The notes under the pieces were generated by a model, which saw nothing but the letters and a program-made list of their open reading frames with translations, had not been told where the DNA came from and did no database searches. Positions 26,562 to 38,300 of a DNA stretch of 64,000 bases are shown in pieces. Source of the DNA: Synchiropus splendidus (lineage: Eukaryota; Chordata; Actinopteri; Syngnathiformes; Callionymidae). The stretch's first letter is position 1. Each line of letters starts with the position of its first letter. The stretch is taken from NCBI RefSeq assembly GCF_027744825.2, contig NC_071334.1:65615937-65679936 (forward strand), read 5' to 3'. Both the position numbers and the translations under genes were made by a program.

Positions 26562-26607
26562 ATGATTTGCTGGCAAACTCCAATTCCAGAAACAGTATAA
26601 CAAGACA
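26380..26607. repeat. TA-cored long palindrome with internal duplicated arm
   Basis: The outer arms of 48 bp, 26380-26427 and 26560-26607, are reverse complements with one mismatch. Between them are two TA tracts (26428-26471 and 26515-26559) separated by a second direct copy of most of the left arm (TACTGTTTCTGGAATTGGAG onward, 26475-26514). A diverged copy of the arm recurs near 26985-27015 (AATTTGCCTGCAAATCATCC), so the arm belongs to a dispersed sequence. Confidence 0.85.
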
Positions 26608-27015
26608 TGTCTTTACTGCGATGCCTGACTCGCCACTATTCTGTAACGTTTGTCAATCACATCTCACTAAAAGCTTCCTTGTCTACTCACGTCACTGAAA
26701 TCTGAGCTGGAGTGAAACACAGAAGAAAGCTTCAGGGGTCTCAGGTGAAATTTCTTTTCATGAGCTGAAGTAACAGATGAAAGCAGATGAACATCAAGAA
26801 ATGGACTTTTAACCTTTTTGTTTTCCAATGCAAGTTTGAAGAAAATCCAATAGCGTTTTGAGCAAAGTGTATCTTAGCTGTTGCGGAAGTACAATCTGTT
26901 CCATTTTAATTTGCTTTACCTTCCTCATGAATCTCTTTTGTCTCCAGAAAGATATCATACTGTTAAAAGCAGATTTTTATTGTTGCGGGAATTAAAATTT
27001 GCCTGCAAATCATCC

Positions 27016-28351
27016 TTTGAACTGGTATCTATGGTATGCAATGAATTACTAAGTGACGGAAGTTTTGCAGCTGCAATAACTCATGAGTCATTTTTGGACT
27101 GTACTCCATTAAACAGCCTCAAGTGTTTTCAAGGTTGTCATATTTCACTTTTATATACTTCTGTTTCCTCACTGATGGGATAAGCTCCTTTGCAAAGATC
27201 TACCTGAATGGGGTCACAAGTGAGGTCGATTTCATACCACTCCGCGACGCTCAAGCGGGATGCTAAGATTTGTTTATTTCTGGCGACACACAACTCGACT
27301 CGGAGGAGCAGATGCGTGAAATCGCAGCACAAGGAGACATTCCAAGCTAGAATCTGATCAAGCCAGAGAGAGTCACAGCTGGTGACTGACACACAGACGA
27401 ATCTGTTGCTATTCCGGGATTACAGACAACCCGTTGACACATAAGAGTGTTTTAGCTATTCCCGCAAAGGCATGACCTGCAATATTAAAGACACTTGTAG
27501 CGAGGTTCGTGAAGGTTGGAAGGTCAGGTTGGGCCACCATCTCAGCTGGAGTTGGATGCTTCTCATATCCTGCTGAAGGACACACTCTTGCTTTAACTAG
27601 AGTTCTGTGGAAAATAAGTGACCCTTGCGAGCAAATCCACAGGTGTCAATTTATTCTACTAACCCACTTATATATCAACCGACAAAGATAAGAGTCACTG
27701 ACATGCCTGTGGAACTATGCGTAAACATGCAGTGTAACTGATCATACATCACCTAAAAAGTTGGATCACAGTTGAATTACAATGCTAAATGAGTGTAAAC
27801 TCAGTGAATGTATAATCGCTTTGCATTGCAATGGCATTCTAAGTGAGTGTAAACTCAATTCGCATTGAGTTTAGCTCCTGTCGGCACATCTGACAGCCTG
27901 TAAACACGCTCTTCAGCCTCAGTATCAGAGAAGACATGCTGAACGGCAACGGCATGACGGTTGGAAATGCTCCAGATGCCAGTGACAAGGTAGTAGAGCC
28001 TGTCCTAACCAAAAGACGAGGTAAATGTGCAAAGCAAGTTTGAAGAACGGGGGACTAGTTTCAAGTCTGGCAACCGTCGGCATTGTCGGCACTGTGTAGC
28101 GCATATCGCAGCTCTGTTGGAACCTTTTGACCTGAAAATTCTGAGATCAACTGCAACACCCGCAGATTCCAAACTCTAACCCAAACAGGAGTGTATCAAA
28201 GCAGTGGACCGAAGCAGAAACGAGTATAGCACCCAGTTTTCTTTATATGACCATTCACAATTGATGTCTGACTTCGCAGTATCTGACTTCATTCTGACTC
28301 ATGGCTTCCATAATGGCGTGGATTGAAGAAATATAAGTCCTTCCTTAACAT
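27016..28351. other. Intergenic, no gene recognised
   Basis: Only short frames. A 10-bp perfect inverted repeat, TAAACTCAAT-TCGC-ATTGAGTTTA, lies at 27850-27873 beside a diverged tandem pair of GAGTGTAAACTCA words (27791 and 27845). Confidence 0.5.
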
Positions 28352-28528
28352 CAGTGGTGCCAAAGTGAATCCCAAAAGGGCCTCGTGGGTGCAGGTTTTG
28401 GTTCCAACCAAACAAGCAGCATGAGACTGACAATCATGACAAAAATCTTCAGACACGTGATTGGTTAAACTGTGTTCATGATCAGAAAACCTGCACCCTC
28501 ATGGGCCATTTGGGATCGACCCGTGGCT
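28352..28528. mobile_element. Inverted-repeat element
   Basis: Left-side TGAATCCCAAAAGGGCC with GTGGGTGCAGGTTTT pairs with right-side AAAACCTGCACCCTCATGGG and CCATTTGGGATCGA. This is a compact palindromic non-autonomous element of undetermined superfamily. Confidence 0.6.
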
Positions 28529-29794
28529 CACAAGAACCTGCTCTCCTTCCTCAAAAACCGAAGACAAATCGCTCAATATTCGTTGATATTGCTCAGAGCT
28601 TTCTCCGCTTCAATGCACATAGACAACTGGTTCCTTCAGTGGCTGGGACTCACAAGAACCTAGTCAGAATCACAATGTATTTAATGCTCGAATTTGTCAA
28701 CAAAATTGTATTGAATTCTTTTGTGGAGACAGAATGAAAACACAGTTTATACTATCTAATGATGTATTGGTTGATGTCGCTGTCGGTGAATCTTTAAATA
28801 TTTCATTGATAAGGCTGTAAAATATCTTGTTACATTACACAATTATAAACAAATAAATAATTCCTTTATAAACAGTGTTAAGTGTTACGTTGGCACCCCG
28901 CACACTGTTTTCTATTCATTCATTGCATTTGACACCTGAAACAATTCATTGCAGCTCACGCAATTCATGGTCCAAAGTCTAGCTGTCACATACGGTTTAA
29001 TGAAGACATAAACATAACTGGTAGCACTTCAGGTCAGGAGCACATCTCACCACTAATAATCCACAGATCCGTGTGTGTATCAGCAGCATAGTGGGCACTT
29101 GTTGTTCAGCAACACAGTATTCTGTTCTTGGACACTAACCCAAGTTCACTGCAGATGACCACCAGTTACTTTTAGCGTAAAAAAAAAAAAAAGGTTAATA
29201 CTTTTTTAATGATAAACGTGTGTCCCCTGATGTTTTTTTGGTGCCATAAAGGGATTTGGGGTTTGTCTTAGTGATGAACTGCCACCTTCCAATTTGTTCT
29301 CTTTGTGATTAGCTTCAACTTTTTTTGTCATTCTTTTTTTTTCATTATTTTCTTATCTATCCACCTCAATTGTATTTTACTGTGCCGAACAAAACATCCA
29401 CACATTCATCCCGGCGATGACTGAGATCAAAGTAGAACATATGCTCTCCATTTCAAACCAAATATTTACACAGCCTTAATAAGATAGTAAGTTTGTTCAA
29501 GTCCAAACGTTATTGAATTTGTGTTTACAGTAATAATGAAACCAATACACTTTATCAATGTTTATCCCATATCAGTTTACTTCATGAGGTATCAGAGAGC
29601 AATACCTCATCTCTAATGTCAGGCTGGCTGGACATATCGATAAGCATTGTTTGGTGAAGGACCTTATGCACATAGACAATATTTAGAGGGTAACATGAAG
29701 TGTGATAGTATTAGACATGGCTACACAAACAAAATGAATATGCAATTTTGGGTGTTAAAACATAATCGTGTGAGGAGAGGAGGAAATACATGTA

Positions 29795-30410
29795 CAGTGG
29801 TACCTCGGTTTTCGAACAAATCAGAGTTCAAACAAAAATTTTGAGATTTTTTTGCTTCTGATTTCCAACGAAAATCCAGAACTCAAACAGACCCACGACC
29901 CACTTTGTTATTGTGTATAACGCAGCCTCTGTATGCAGACGTGTCCTGTTAGCTCCATTTACTGACTGTTTTGTCTTCATATTGAGGTGTAAAACCTTTC
30001 CTGTCTCCGCACTGGACCGTGGTAGAGTGTCACAGGGCTCACTCCAGAGTTTGATGTCCTGTTGTGGGCTGGAGCTGGGACAGGGATGAGGGGAGTCTGG
30101 GACAGAGCGTGACTTGGTTTATGACTTTGTCACAGCCAAACTGCACAGAAGCGCACATTCAGAGCTGGACACGCACCGGGCACCTCTTCACTTCTGGAGA
30201 GACCTCACTCACTCGGCAACCCCTCCCACATGCAGCGGCCACACACATAGACGAACAGCCACCTGCAGCACACACTCTACATTCACTCCTACAAAAGACT
30301 ATTTTAAGGCTTGGAACGCATTATTTCTTTTTCCATTCATTGTAATGGGAAAAATCGATTCAGGTGTCGAACAAATCACTTCTCGAACGGATTGTGGTCG
30401 AGAACCACTG
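29795..30410 (+). mobile_element. Tigger-like MITE, complete copy
   Basis: The element starts CAGTGGTACCTCGGTTTTCG and ends AGAACCACTG. It is flanked by TA at 29793-29794 and 30411-30412. The termini with CAGTGG...CCACTG and TA duplication fit the Tc1/mariner (Tigger/pogo-like) group. The 616-bp interior encodes no transposase. A 93-codon frame at 30064-30345 recurs in three other copies but has no known domain. Confidence 0.8.
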
Positions 30411-30671
30411 TATTTACTAGGTGCAATTCTCAGTGATTCAGCTAAAAAGCTATTTCCCATGTAAAGTTTGCATCTTCATTTAGTGCATTTTGAATGTACA
30501 CATATGAGGAAATTGTGTTTATCCTTACTAGAGTAAATATGTGTAAACATACTGTATTGCACTGTATGGAAGAAATGTTTTTATCAACAATTCTCTTTCA
30601 TACGTTAAGATGCAACATGAATATCAGTGCCTATATTAGGAAAAATAAATACGTAAATACACAATAGTACG

Positions 30672-30714
<43 letters not shown>

Positions 30715-30730
30715 ATAATAATAATAATAA
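30672..30730. repeat. (ACT)n/(AAT)n compound microsatellite
   Basis: About 14 ACT units pass directly into AAT units. Confidence 0.95.
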
Positions 30731-31046
30731 GGGTGCATTATGTTCTAAAAAATTTTACCTGTTTAAAACTGCTCAGTCAATCTCTGCCTCTGTTTGCAAA
30801 CAGCACCAGATCCTGAAGTGAATCTCAATTCATTCGCTAATGAATTTATCATGTGACTTGACACTACAATGCAGCTGTTAATCAGTTTTGTCATTTACGC
30901 TTTGCTTTTACTGGCCAATTCAGTTCTCTGCCCTTAAGTAGGACCTGCTACATTTCAGAAAGTTAAGTGATATGTTACGTTAAATTTGATGGGAAGAATC
31001 CAATAATGTTTAAAACAAATCCCGATATTGCAATTGTTGTATGGAG

Positions 31047-31691
31047 CCCTGGAAGTGACATCCATGTGTTTATTTCTTTGGATGTGGCATGCATGACTTA
31101 ATTTTTTTCCCCATGATGACAACAATCTCGAGATAATTTTTATCTCGCGATAATGCATGTCTAGAGATAACTGTTATCTCGAGATAATTTTTATCTCAAG
31201 ATACAATCGTAAATGTGCGCTTTTAAACGCTCTGATCAAGTGCCTTCTACTCAAAATAATACCTTATGTGACTGAGCTCTATGTATTACGCGTCCCTGAA
31301 AGCGACATGCATGACTTTATTTTTTTTTCTCCTGTGATAAAAATTATCTCGAGATAACTGGTATCTCGGGAGAAAAAAAATAAAGTCATGCATGCCACAT
31401 GTGATATTATTTTGAGTAGAAGCCACTTGATCAGAGTGTTAAAAGCGCACAGACTTTGCCGTCGGCAATATTCTGACTTGCAGATAGCCACATTGACGAA
31501 CAGTTACGAAGCAGTGGGAGACATAGTGGTTACAGGAAGTAATCGTTTCTTGAGGTAAAAATTACCTCGGGATACTAATTATCACAAGATAATATAAAAT
31601 TATCTCCAGATAACTGTTATTTCGGGCTAAAAAAAATAAAGTCATGCATGTCACATCCAAAAAAATAAAGTCATGCATGTCACTTCCAGGG
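31047..31691. mobile_element. Nested palindromic element rich in TCTCGAGATAA
   Basis: The outer ends are CCCTGGAAGTGACAT and its inverse ATGTCACTTCCAGGG. Inside, GCGCTTTTAAACGCTCTGAT with TCAAGTGCCTTCTACTCAAA is mirrored near 31399-31449, and a further hairpin occupies about 31300-31405 (ACATGCATGACTTTATTTTT and its inverse). TCTCGAGATAA-type words recur at least four times (31126, 31177, 31347 and related). Non-autonomous DNA transposon is the likeliest class. It ends about 100 bp before the putative slitrk6 first exon. Confidence 0.75.
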
Positions 31692-31789
31692 CAATATCTG
31701 TTTGCTCATGCATATATCCGTTTGATATCTTCTCATACCAGGCACCTTTTACATTGGTGAGGTCGCATGCTTTAATTTTGAAAAGCGTT

Positions 31790-32287
31790 AGCGGAAGTTC
31801 TCCTGTGTGTTCAAAGCGACTTGACGCGGCTTCCCGTTGTGAAGTCCACCTCTACAGCATGCAAATTGCTGAGCAACTCCAATCGCTGGCAGATTGGTAA
31901 ACCACGCGCTGCGCAAACCAGGACACGACGCGCATTTTCTTGTGAATCCGAGGGCTTCTTTTACGCACCTGCACATGCTGTGTTTCACGTTGGTCAGTCG
32001 CACGCATTGACCTACTGGAAATCCTCAGCAAAATAATTCTGAAGCCGGGTGGAGAGGCGCTTTTCATCCCGGGACTGGCGCCTCGGAGGGATATTTACGC
32101 AGACACTGTGACGGCGTTGGAACCAGCGCGGACTGTCCAAGTTTCTTTCTGCAATCTAGAGGACTATTCCAGAGAAAAAAAAAAGTGTTGGAGAGGTTGG
32201 CTCCTCTTCAGCGCTTCCCTGCGCGTCCCGATGGAATGAACGCGGTGTGAGCGGGGATAGGCTTTTTTCCTCTGACAGTTTGAGTCG
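31790..32287 (+). promoter_or_regulatory. slitrk6: Putative slitrk6 promoter and non-coding first exon
   Basis: This is the most CpG-rich stretch of the window, with words such as ACCACGCGCTGCGCAAACC and CTGGCGCCTCGGAGG, in otherwise AT-rich DNA. It ends in a consensus splice donor, TCG|GTAAGT at 32287/32288, on the + strand. The next convincing 3' splice site on this strand before a large coding exon is at 47409, at slitrk6. Vertebrate SLITRK genes typically have a non-coding first exon and a single coding exon, which fits. The transcription start is not defined, and the block could instead start a non-coding RNA. Confidence 0.45.
31859..31866 (+). promoter_or_regulatory. POU octamer site
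   Basis: ATGCAAAT is an exact octamer motif inside the putative slitrk6 promoter. POU factors bind this sequence. Use in this gene is inferred only. Confidence 0.35.
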
Positions 32288-35200
32288 GTAAGTCTCAGTT
32301 ATTTCAGTGTTTTACTCTGTGATCCGATTCCGTTGGAAAGACATCACTATCATAGAAAAAAACTATGTATCTGAGTGACTGGATTTCGGTGCGTTACTGT
32401 CCATTTGCGCGCATGAATTCCAGTCCGCCGTGTAACCGTTGTTGACGTGCTTGATGTTCCAAGGCAGTAAACTGTGATGTAGTTCCCCGAAAACACTTCT
32501 ACTGTGTTGAAGTCTCGTCCCCTGCGCGTGCCGGGACGCACAAACCAAACCCGGATAAGAACATCTCTCAACGAGAAGCCCTCATTACACTTTCAACTAA
32601 AGACTTTTTATTGCTATAAGTGGCCACATTATTTTCTTCTCCTTGCCCTTGTTTGCGGTCTTGCCCTCTTTAAGTACAGGTTAATTAAATAGAGGCCAGT
32701 CTAATTAGTTTTAAGTTGTGATGTGCTTAATTGAGTTTGGACATTCATTTTTTGCTTGGGTGAATTCGTCTCATTCCCAATGAGCTCTTTTTAGGCTGTC
32801 ATCTCATCGTTTTTTTTTTTTTTTTATGCGTAAATTGTGCATTTGTCTGCACATAAAACACATGTATAATTGTACACTATTATAAACATATTTATTATTA
32901 TTAGTATTATTTCATTCACATACATCAATGCATTATTGTAATGTAACAAAAATTGAAATGTGGAATAAAATAAGTATGTTCTAGTGCGTTACTGAATTTA
33001 ATTTCCTTTAGTAACATTGCTTTACATTCTATGGCCTTTTCACACTGCAGTTTTTGTGAAATCAATTGGACAATGTTCAGAGGAATGTATGGAAATTCCT
33101 ACCTAAATGAAACGTCTTATATCTTATGCTATATATAGTGAGAGTGTTATCTGTCTTACTGTTTAGAAGTCATATGCTTGGACCAGAAATTCCTGCGGCG
33201 TCACTCCGTGGTGTGAACCCCTCTTATGTACAATCATAAGAGTTTCCAGTTTTCATTTAGCACTGGTATATTGGTATCGCCTTGAACATAGCCAAGAGTC
33301 CATCACGTCTGGTGGGTAATAAAAGCAACGGTAGCTCTGTTAAAGTCATAAGGTGGAATGTAGCTGAAGGGAATTGTTCAAAATGGAGTGCCAGATAGTT
33401 TCATAAGATGGTGGAAGTTTATTGTTTACTCTCTCTTGAAAGTGGCTGCTGATTTATTGCGGCGGTTTTGCTCCTTGAGTCAACCAACACTGTTGAACTG
33501 GAACCATGGGCGTCAAAGTTGAACTACCGCCTTCTCTCGAGTGGGTGGATGTTACGATTATGAATTCTTCAGGAGTTCAGCTCCATGGACACTGGCAGGA
33601 TCTCCACAGATATGTGGGAGTAGTGGTGGTGTGGACCCTGCGAGGCACGGCACATCATTTCCAGTGCTTGTGAAGATGGGACAAGCTCGGCCATAATTGC
33701 TGTCTGGGAACACCCCAGGGCCAAGTCAGGGATTCTTGCTGCATTTGTTGCCCAACCTCAATTGTAAATACAACAGTACACATAGGCGTGTGCACAAAGT
33801 GTACACGGTGGGTGCACATGACGAAGCACGGAGGGCAATCGTATGTATGGCGTGAGCAACAAGTCTCAGTGTCTTGCTGTTTTCAGTCTTATTTTGGTCA
33901 TGACTTCAAGCAAACGAGAGGGGGGTTTTGGCGGAGGCATGCGAAACGTCTTTGTCTGACCTCTGCGTTAGAAAGACAAAGGAGACGAACATGACTCTGC
34001 TTCTCATCCAGGTCACTGTTGTGACTCGTGGAGTCAATTACCTGGCTGTTTTTGCCAAAATTCACTGCCCTGCTTCTGCATAATTCGGAGATTCATGTAC
34101 GACTGACATAAGCATGTGTTTGCAATTCCCAAGTCTTTCTTTTTTTTAAATTAAAGTTGTCCAGAGATGTCTGAGCCTGGAGGGGAATTAGACACCATTC
34201 TTGCTGTTGCTGCTGTCGGAAGACTTATAGATGGTTCTTGCTGCAGGCCAGTAAGCTCTTATTAGGGGCTTCAAAGTCGATGCTGAGAAAGGTTGTCAAC
34301 TAGAGGCGCTGTTGCCCCTTTCAAGATCTTTCTTGCAATCTGAAGCTTTATTTAAACACAATATATGCACACATTAATGGCAACCTAGTGGGTCACACAG
34401 TAGTTGTTTTTCCACTTCTAAGTGTCAACATTTTGTCACTGCTAGCATGACGATTTAAAACGTTGACAAACAGTGATTCAAATGATGGAATTGACAACAT
34501 GGGGAAATGAGTGCATTTATAGCATGCTTATGCTCCTGTGTATTAAAGGTTAACTCCATCAATAATTTTGCGTTGCGTTACAGTTTACGGAAGTCGATCA
34601 CTCCTCGGCCAGGCTTTGCCTCGCAGGAGGAAAGCAGTGTGGTGAATGCGTGTCATCGCATCATGCTCCTTAACCAATGACAGCATTTGGTGGGCGGTTC
34701 TAAGGTGCAGAAGTCAGACGGAGTGATGAGAGAGGGACCGGCAGTGACAGAGAAATGAAGACAGGTCGTGGCATCTACGATGGAAATTTTCATTTTATAT
34801 TTCTTCCAGGCGACACTGTTGATAAAAACTAAAGTTAGTAGCAAACACTACAAAGCTGGTCTTACTGATCGCTGTAGCAGTTCTAGTCACAAATATACTT
34901 TGAAGGTGAGGCAGGGCATCGCAGCTGGCAAATCACCCACACTATAACTGGAGCGATCGCTCGGTGCTACACTCTCGAGCCTCATGCATTCAGTGTGTGA
35001 CACATGCATTTCACCATTTCACAATGAGCACGCAAGATATTCTATGTAGCACCATCCACCGAGTGCCGCCACAGTGGAACATACAGCACGTAGAGGCTAA
35101 TGAGCGATTGGAGCTGGCTCAAGTTGTGCATGATCGGTCAAACTGAAGAGGGATGGCTGCCCTCCCACGGGTCTACAGGAGAGAAAATAATGCCAATGAT

Positions 35201-35303
35201 GGAGCGTCATGTCGCTTCAGCCGAGATAACACGCAACTCGCTCAGCAAAAAAGTATGCAATTAATCACTATTAAAATAATTGCTGCCATGACAATATGTT
35301 AAC

Positions 35304-35515
35304 TGATGGGTAGATGAGGTATCATGAAACAATGTTGCAGGCTTGATGAAACTGTCTCTTATTTTTCAGAGGCCACTAGGTGGCGCTCGTGGTTCAGAAA
35401 TGATGTGAGGTTTCTTTGAATTGGTTGTTCACGTCCAACCATTGTACAGTAGATGGTGCCATCAGGTGGCTTCGGAAAATTAGGACACTGTTTCATGAAA
35501 CCTCATCTACCCTTC
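35304..35515. mobile_element. Short inverted-repeat MITE, best copy of the CTCF-motif family
   Basis: The ends TGATGGGTAGATGAGGT and ACCTCATCTACCCTTCA are inverted. Next inside are TCATGAAACAATGTT and GGACACTGTTTCATGAAACC. The left arm carries CCACTAGGTGGCGCT at 35373-35387, matching CCASYAGRKGGCRSY at all 15 positions. The right arm carries the inverse orientation at 35455-35469 with 14 of 15. Other members: 7730-7893, 12290-12423, 16470-16546, 19030-19182, 42952-43022 and 57554-57736. Confidence 0.75.
35373..35387 (+). promoter_or_regulatory. CTCF-like core motif
   Basis: CCACTAGGTGGCGCT fits the vertebrate CTCF core consensus at every position. It lies in a transposon arm and faces a second, inverted 14/15 match at 35455-35469. 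Binding is unproven. Confidence 0.45.
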
Positions 35516-35516
35516 A

Positions 35517-35521
<5 letters not shown>

Positions 35522-35605
<84 letters not shown>

Positions 35606-35610
35606 TAATA
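35522..35610. repeat. (TA)n microsatellite between two MITEs
   Basis: A pure TA run to about 35598 followed by an imperfect ATATATAATA tail. The CTCF-motif MITE ends 7 bp before it, and another inverted-repeat element begins at its last base. Confidence 0.95.
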
Positions 35611-35919
35611 CAAGTAACATCTGACTTACGACCTGCTCAACTTCCGTCCACCCGTACTTACGACCACCAGCAGATGCGAGCAGATGCTTATGTTTTTTTT
35701 AATCAATGTCTGGCACCGAAACACGTTGCTGCCCAGCAACGCGTACAACAGTTACGGCAGCACAGTATCCCAGCATCTCACTCTCACACAGCGATCTACC
35801 ACTACAGTAGTAACTATAACCCTCGCCTCCTCTATTTTGAATGGCATTCGACTTACGTCCAATCTGACTTAGGACCGGTTGGTCGGAACCGATCCCGGTC
35901 GTAAGTCGAGTGTTACTTG
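35611..35919. mobile_element. Inverted-repeat MITE, CAAGTAACA termini
   Basis: CAAGTAACATCTGACTTACG and ACC at the left is inverted at the right as GGTCGTAAGTCGAGTGTTACTTG (split for length: GGTCGTAAGTCGAG, TGTTACTTG). The ACTTACGACC subterminal block resembles Tigger-type elements. The left end sits on TA. Confidence 0.7.
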
Positions 35920-38210
35920 ACAAACTAAGTGGAAGTGGAAGATCGCATAAGATGCAAGAATGACTCTTATGTGACACCACCTTTGATTCACCTAAAACAT
36001 TGTAGTACACATTGCAGTCTGGAAAGGGGCTCCCGCTATCAACGAAGAAGATTTGCTAATACTCCATTTTCCACTCTGTATTGTTGTGTTCGGAATGTTT
36101 GAAAATAAAAGTTTGCGCCAAATATAATGTGTTTTAGATTGACTTCCCTGTGGAGCGTGTTTCTCAACTCATACCTTCAATAGCATATTTCTGTATCGGT
36201 CGAAGTTGCTGTCATAGCGATAAAGGGCCGTTGTGCGCTTCATTTATTTGTTGAGTTGATACACAATTAAAAAGAAGTAATTCAGCAAACGGTTGTTCTC
36301 AAATCACTTTAAAATGCTGTATTCTAGGTTACTGGCGTCAAATGGAAAATCAATATTTGCGGCTCAATAACTGTAAACCATTAATAAACAATAATGAATT
36401 GGTTATCGTGTCAAGACGTCATACTGCCCATAATTGTTATAATAACACTACTAAATATGAACTTGTAGTGTAAAAGAAGGGAAGGAGGAGGAGTTTTTTT
36501 TTTTTTTTTTTTTATTTATTTATTTATTTTTTAAGTCTAGGAAGGTTCTGCTTTAAGTCAATGGTTGTGAGGGTTTTATTCTCCGAACATGTTTGAGCAC
36601 GTGTGTCAGAATGCTGTCCATTTTTTAAGCTACCCACTGTGACATTCCTAGTTAATTGTTCCTTGTATCATTAGTGCGTGCAGGTCAGGCCCAGCCAAGT
36701 CCCAGCCATCATTAAGTCACCAGGCACTACATTACAGCAACAGCAGTGTTCAGACAAGTGCGGGGTGAAGATGCTTCTCCACTCCAATTTTCACTTGCTT
36801 ACTGTAGCTCCTACATACTTTGTTCAGACCTACAGCTGAGTGTGTGTCCACACAAACATCCATTTAAGCTATAAAAAATTGACTTTCATGTAAAAATATT
36901 TTTTGCCTGAATTCCCAGTTGTTTTTTTTTCTAATCCGTCTAAGACCTGCACTTTCACTGAAACAACAAGCCGCTTGATCAACACTGTCAAACTGATGTG
37001 TCTTTTCTCAAACAAGAGCTGCTGATGTACACATCCGCTTTGTGCTTGCATAGTCACCACTGGCTGCTCCAAAAGAACATCCTTTCTTCTCTTGCGTGCT
37101 CACACTTGCAATCCTGTTACATATGTTGGCGAGGTGTAATGGCCAGAACCTGTCATGCAATTAAATTAAGAATTCATCTTGTCACTTGCTGGCCAGTGGG
37201 AGAAAGTCTCCCGTCATCTGTGCGACATATTTATCTGTCGACAGGCTTCAAGTGGCTCAGCGCATTTGAAGCCCCTTTAAGTTGAAGACAAAAGAGCTCA
37301 GAGCTCTTAATTCAGTGGTTGTTCTCTGGCTCACAAGTGTTCAAAATGAAACGGCGACATGATAAGCTTCAAATCCAACCCCTCATTAACACTCTGGATT
37401 CGGCTGGTATCACAATAATAAGAGACGAGTGAGGGTGTTCGCTTAGGCTCTTGGAGCTGAGCAACTGACCATTCCACTTCATGGCTGGCAGAAAAGCTGG
37501 GAAATATTAGGATTGAAATGTGCTTTAAAGGTATGAAAAATAGTTCAGAGTCATCCTCAGAGTTTGCTTATTCATCTCAGATTTTAGAGTTCTGGCTCTA
37601 TTCTGAAGCTGAAAAATGGCTTTTTAGTAGTTCTCCATTTTAACTGTCATAAGATGTTCAATAACTGCCAGATATTGACAACTGAAATGAAAATAAATGG
37701 GATTTCTAAAAAGGGATAATGAGTCACAAATTTCCCACCATACAACAACAAAGTAAAATTAAATATGCTCCTTCTACGAGGAGGATTCATGATACCGTTG
37801 GTAGTGTCATAACGGCACGGCATTAAATATGTAGTTCCACTGTGTTTTCAGGATGTAAATTACCAAGGGACCAAAACAAAACCCATAATAATGGATTACC
37901 CCACTTCAGTGTTGAACCAACAGCTTGCTCTTGTTTACTGACGCCCCGGAGATGAGACTCGCTGGTGGATTATTCTGAGTAGCAGGCCTCTGTAAGGGCT
38001 GGTGTGCTGGTAACGTGTGGCTCCATTCAGACTGAACATTCCATATCAGACAGTCAGATCAACACCTATCCCTGGAGTGAATCATAAGACTGTCAGTACA
38101 GTTCGCCTTCAGCCCTTGTACCCGAAGTGTGTTATCAATTGACACGGAAATTGACACGGAGATTGACTCAGTTCAGAACAGACTCACATCCTTGTGTTCA
38201 AAGGACTTTC

Positions 38211-38212
<2 letters not shown>
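35920..38212. other. Intron interior, no gene or clear transposon
   Basis: A poly-T/TTTA run at 36494-36531 is the only marked simple repeat. Frames are short and shadow each other. Confidence 0.5.

Positions 38213-38298
<86 letters not shown>
38213..38298. repeat. (TA)n microsatellite
   Basis: About 43 uninterrupted units, among the longest TA tracts in the window. No element was recognised at its borders. Confidence 0.95.

Positions 38299-38300
<2 letters not shown>

Noticed and set aside
35416..35904. 162-codon open frame
   Set aside because: Much of it is a (IY)n run from the TA microsatellite and the rest is MITE sequence.
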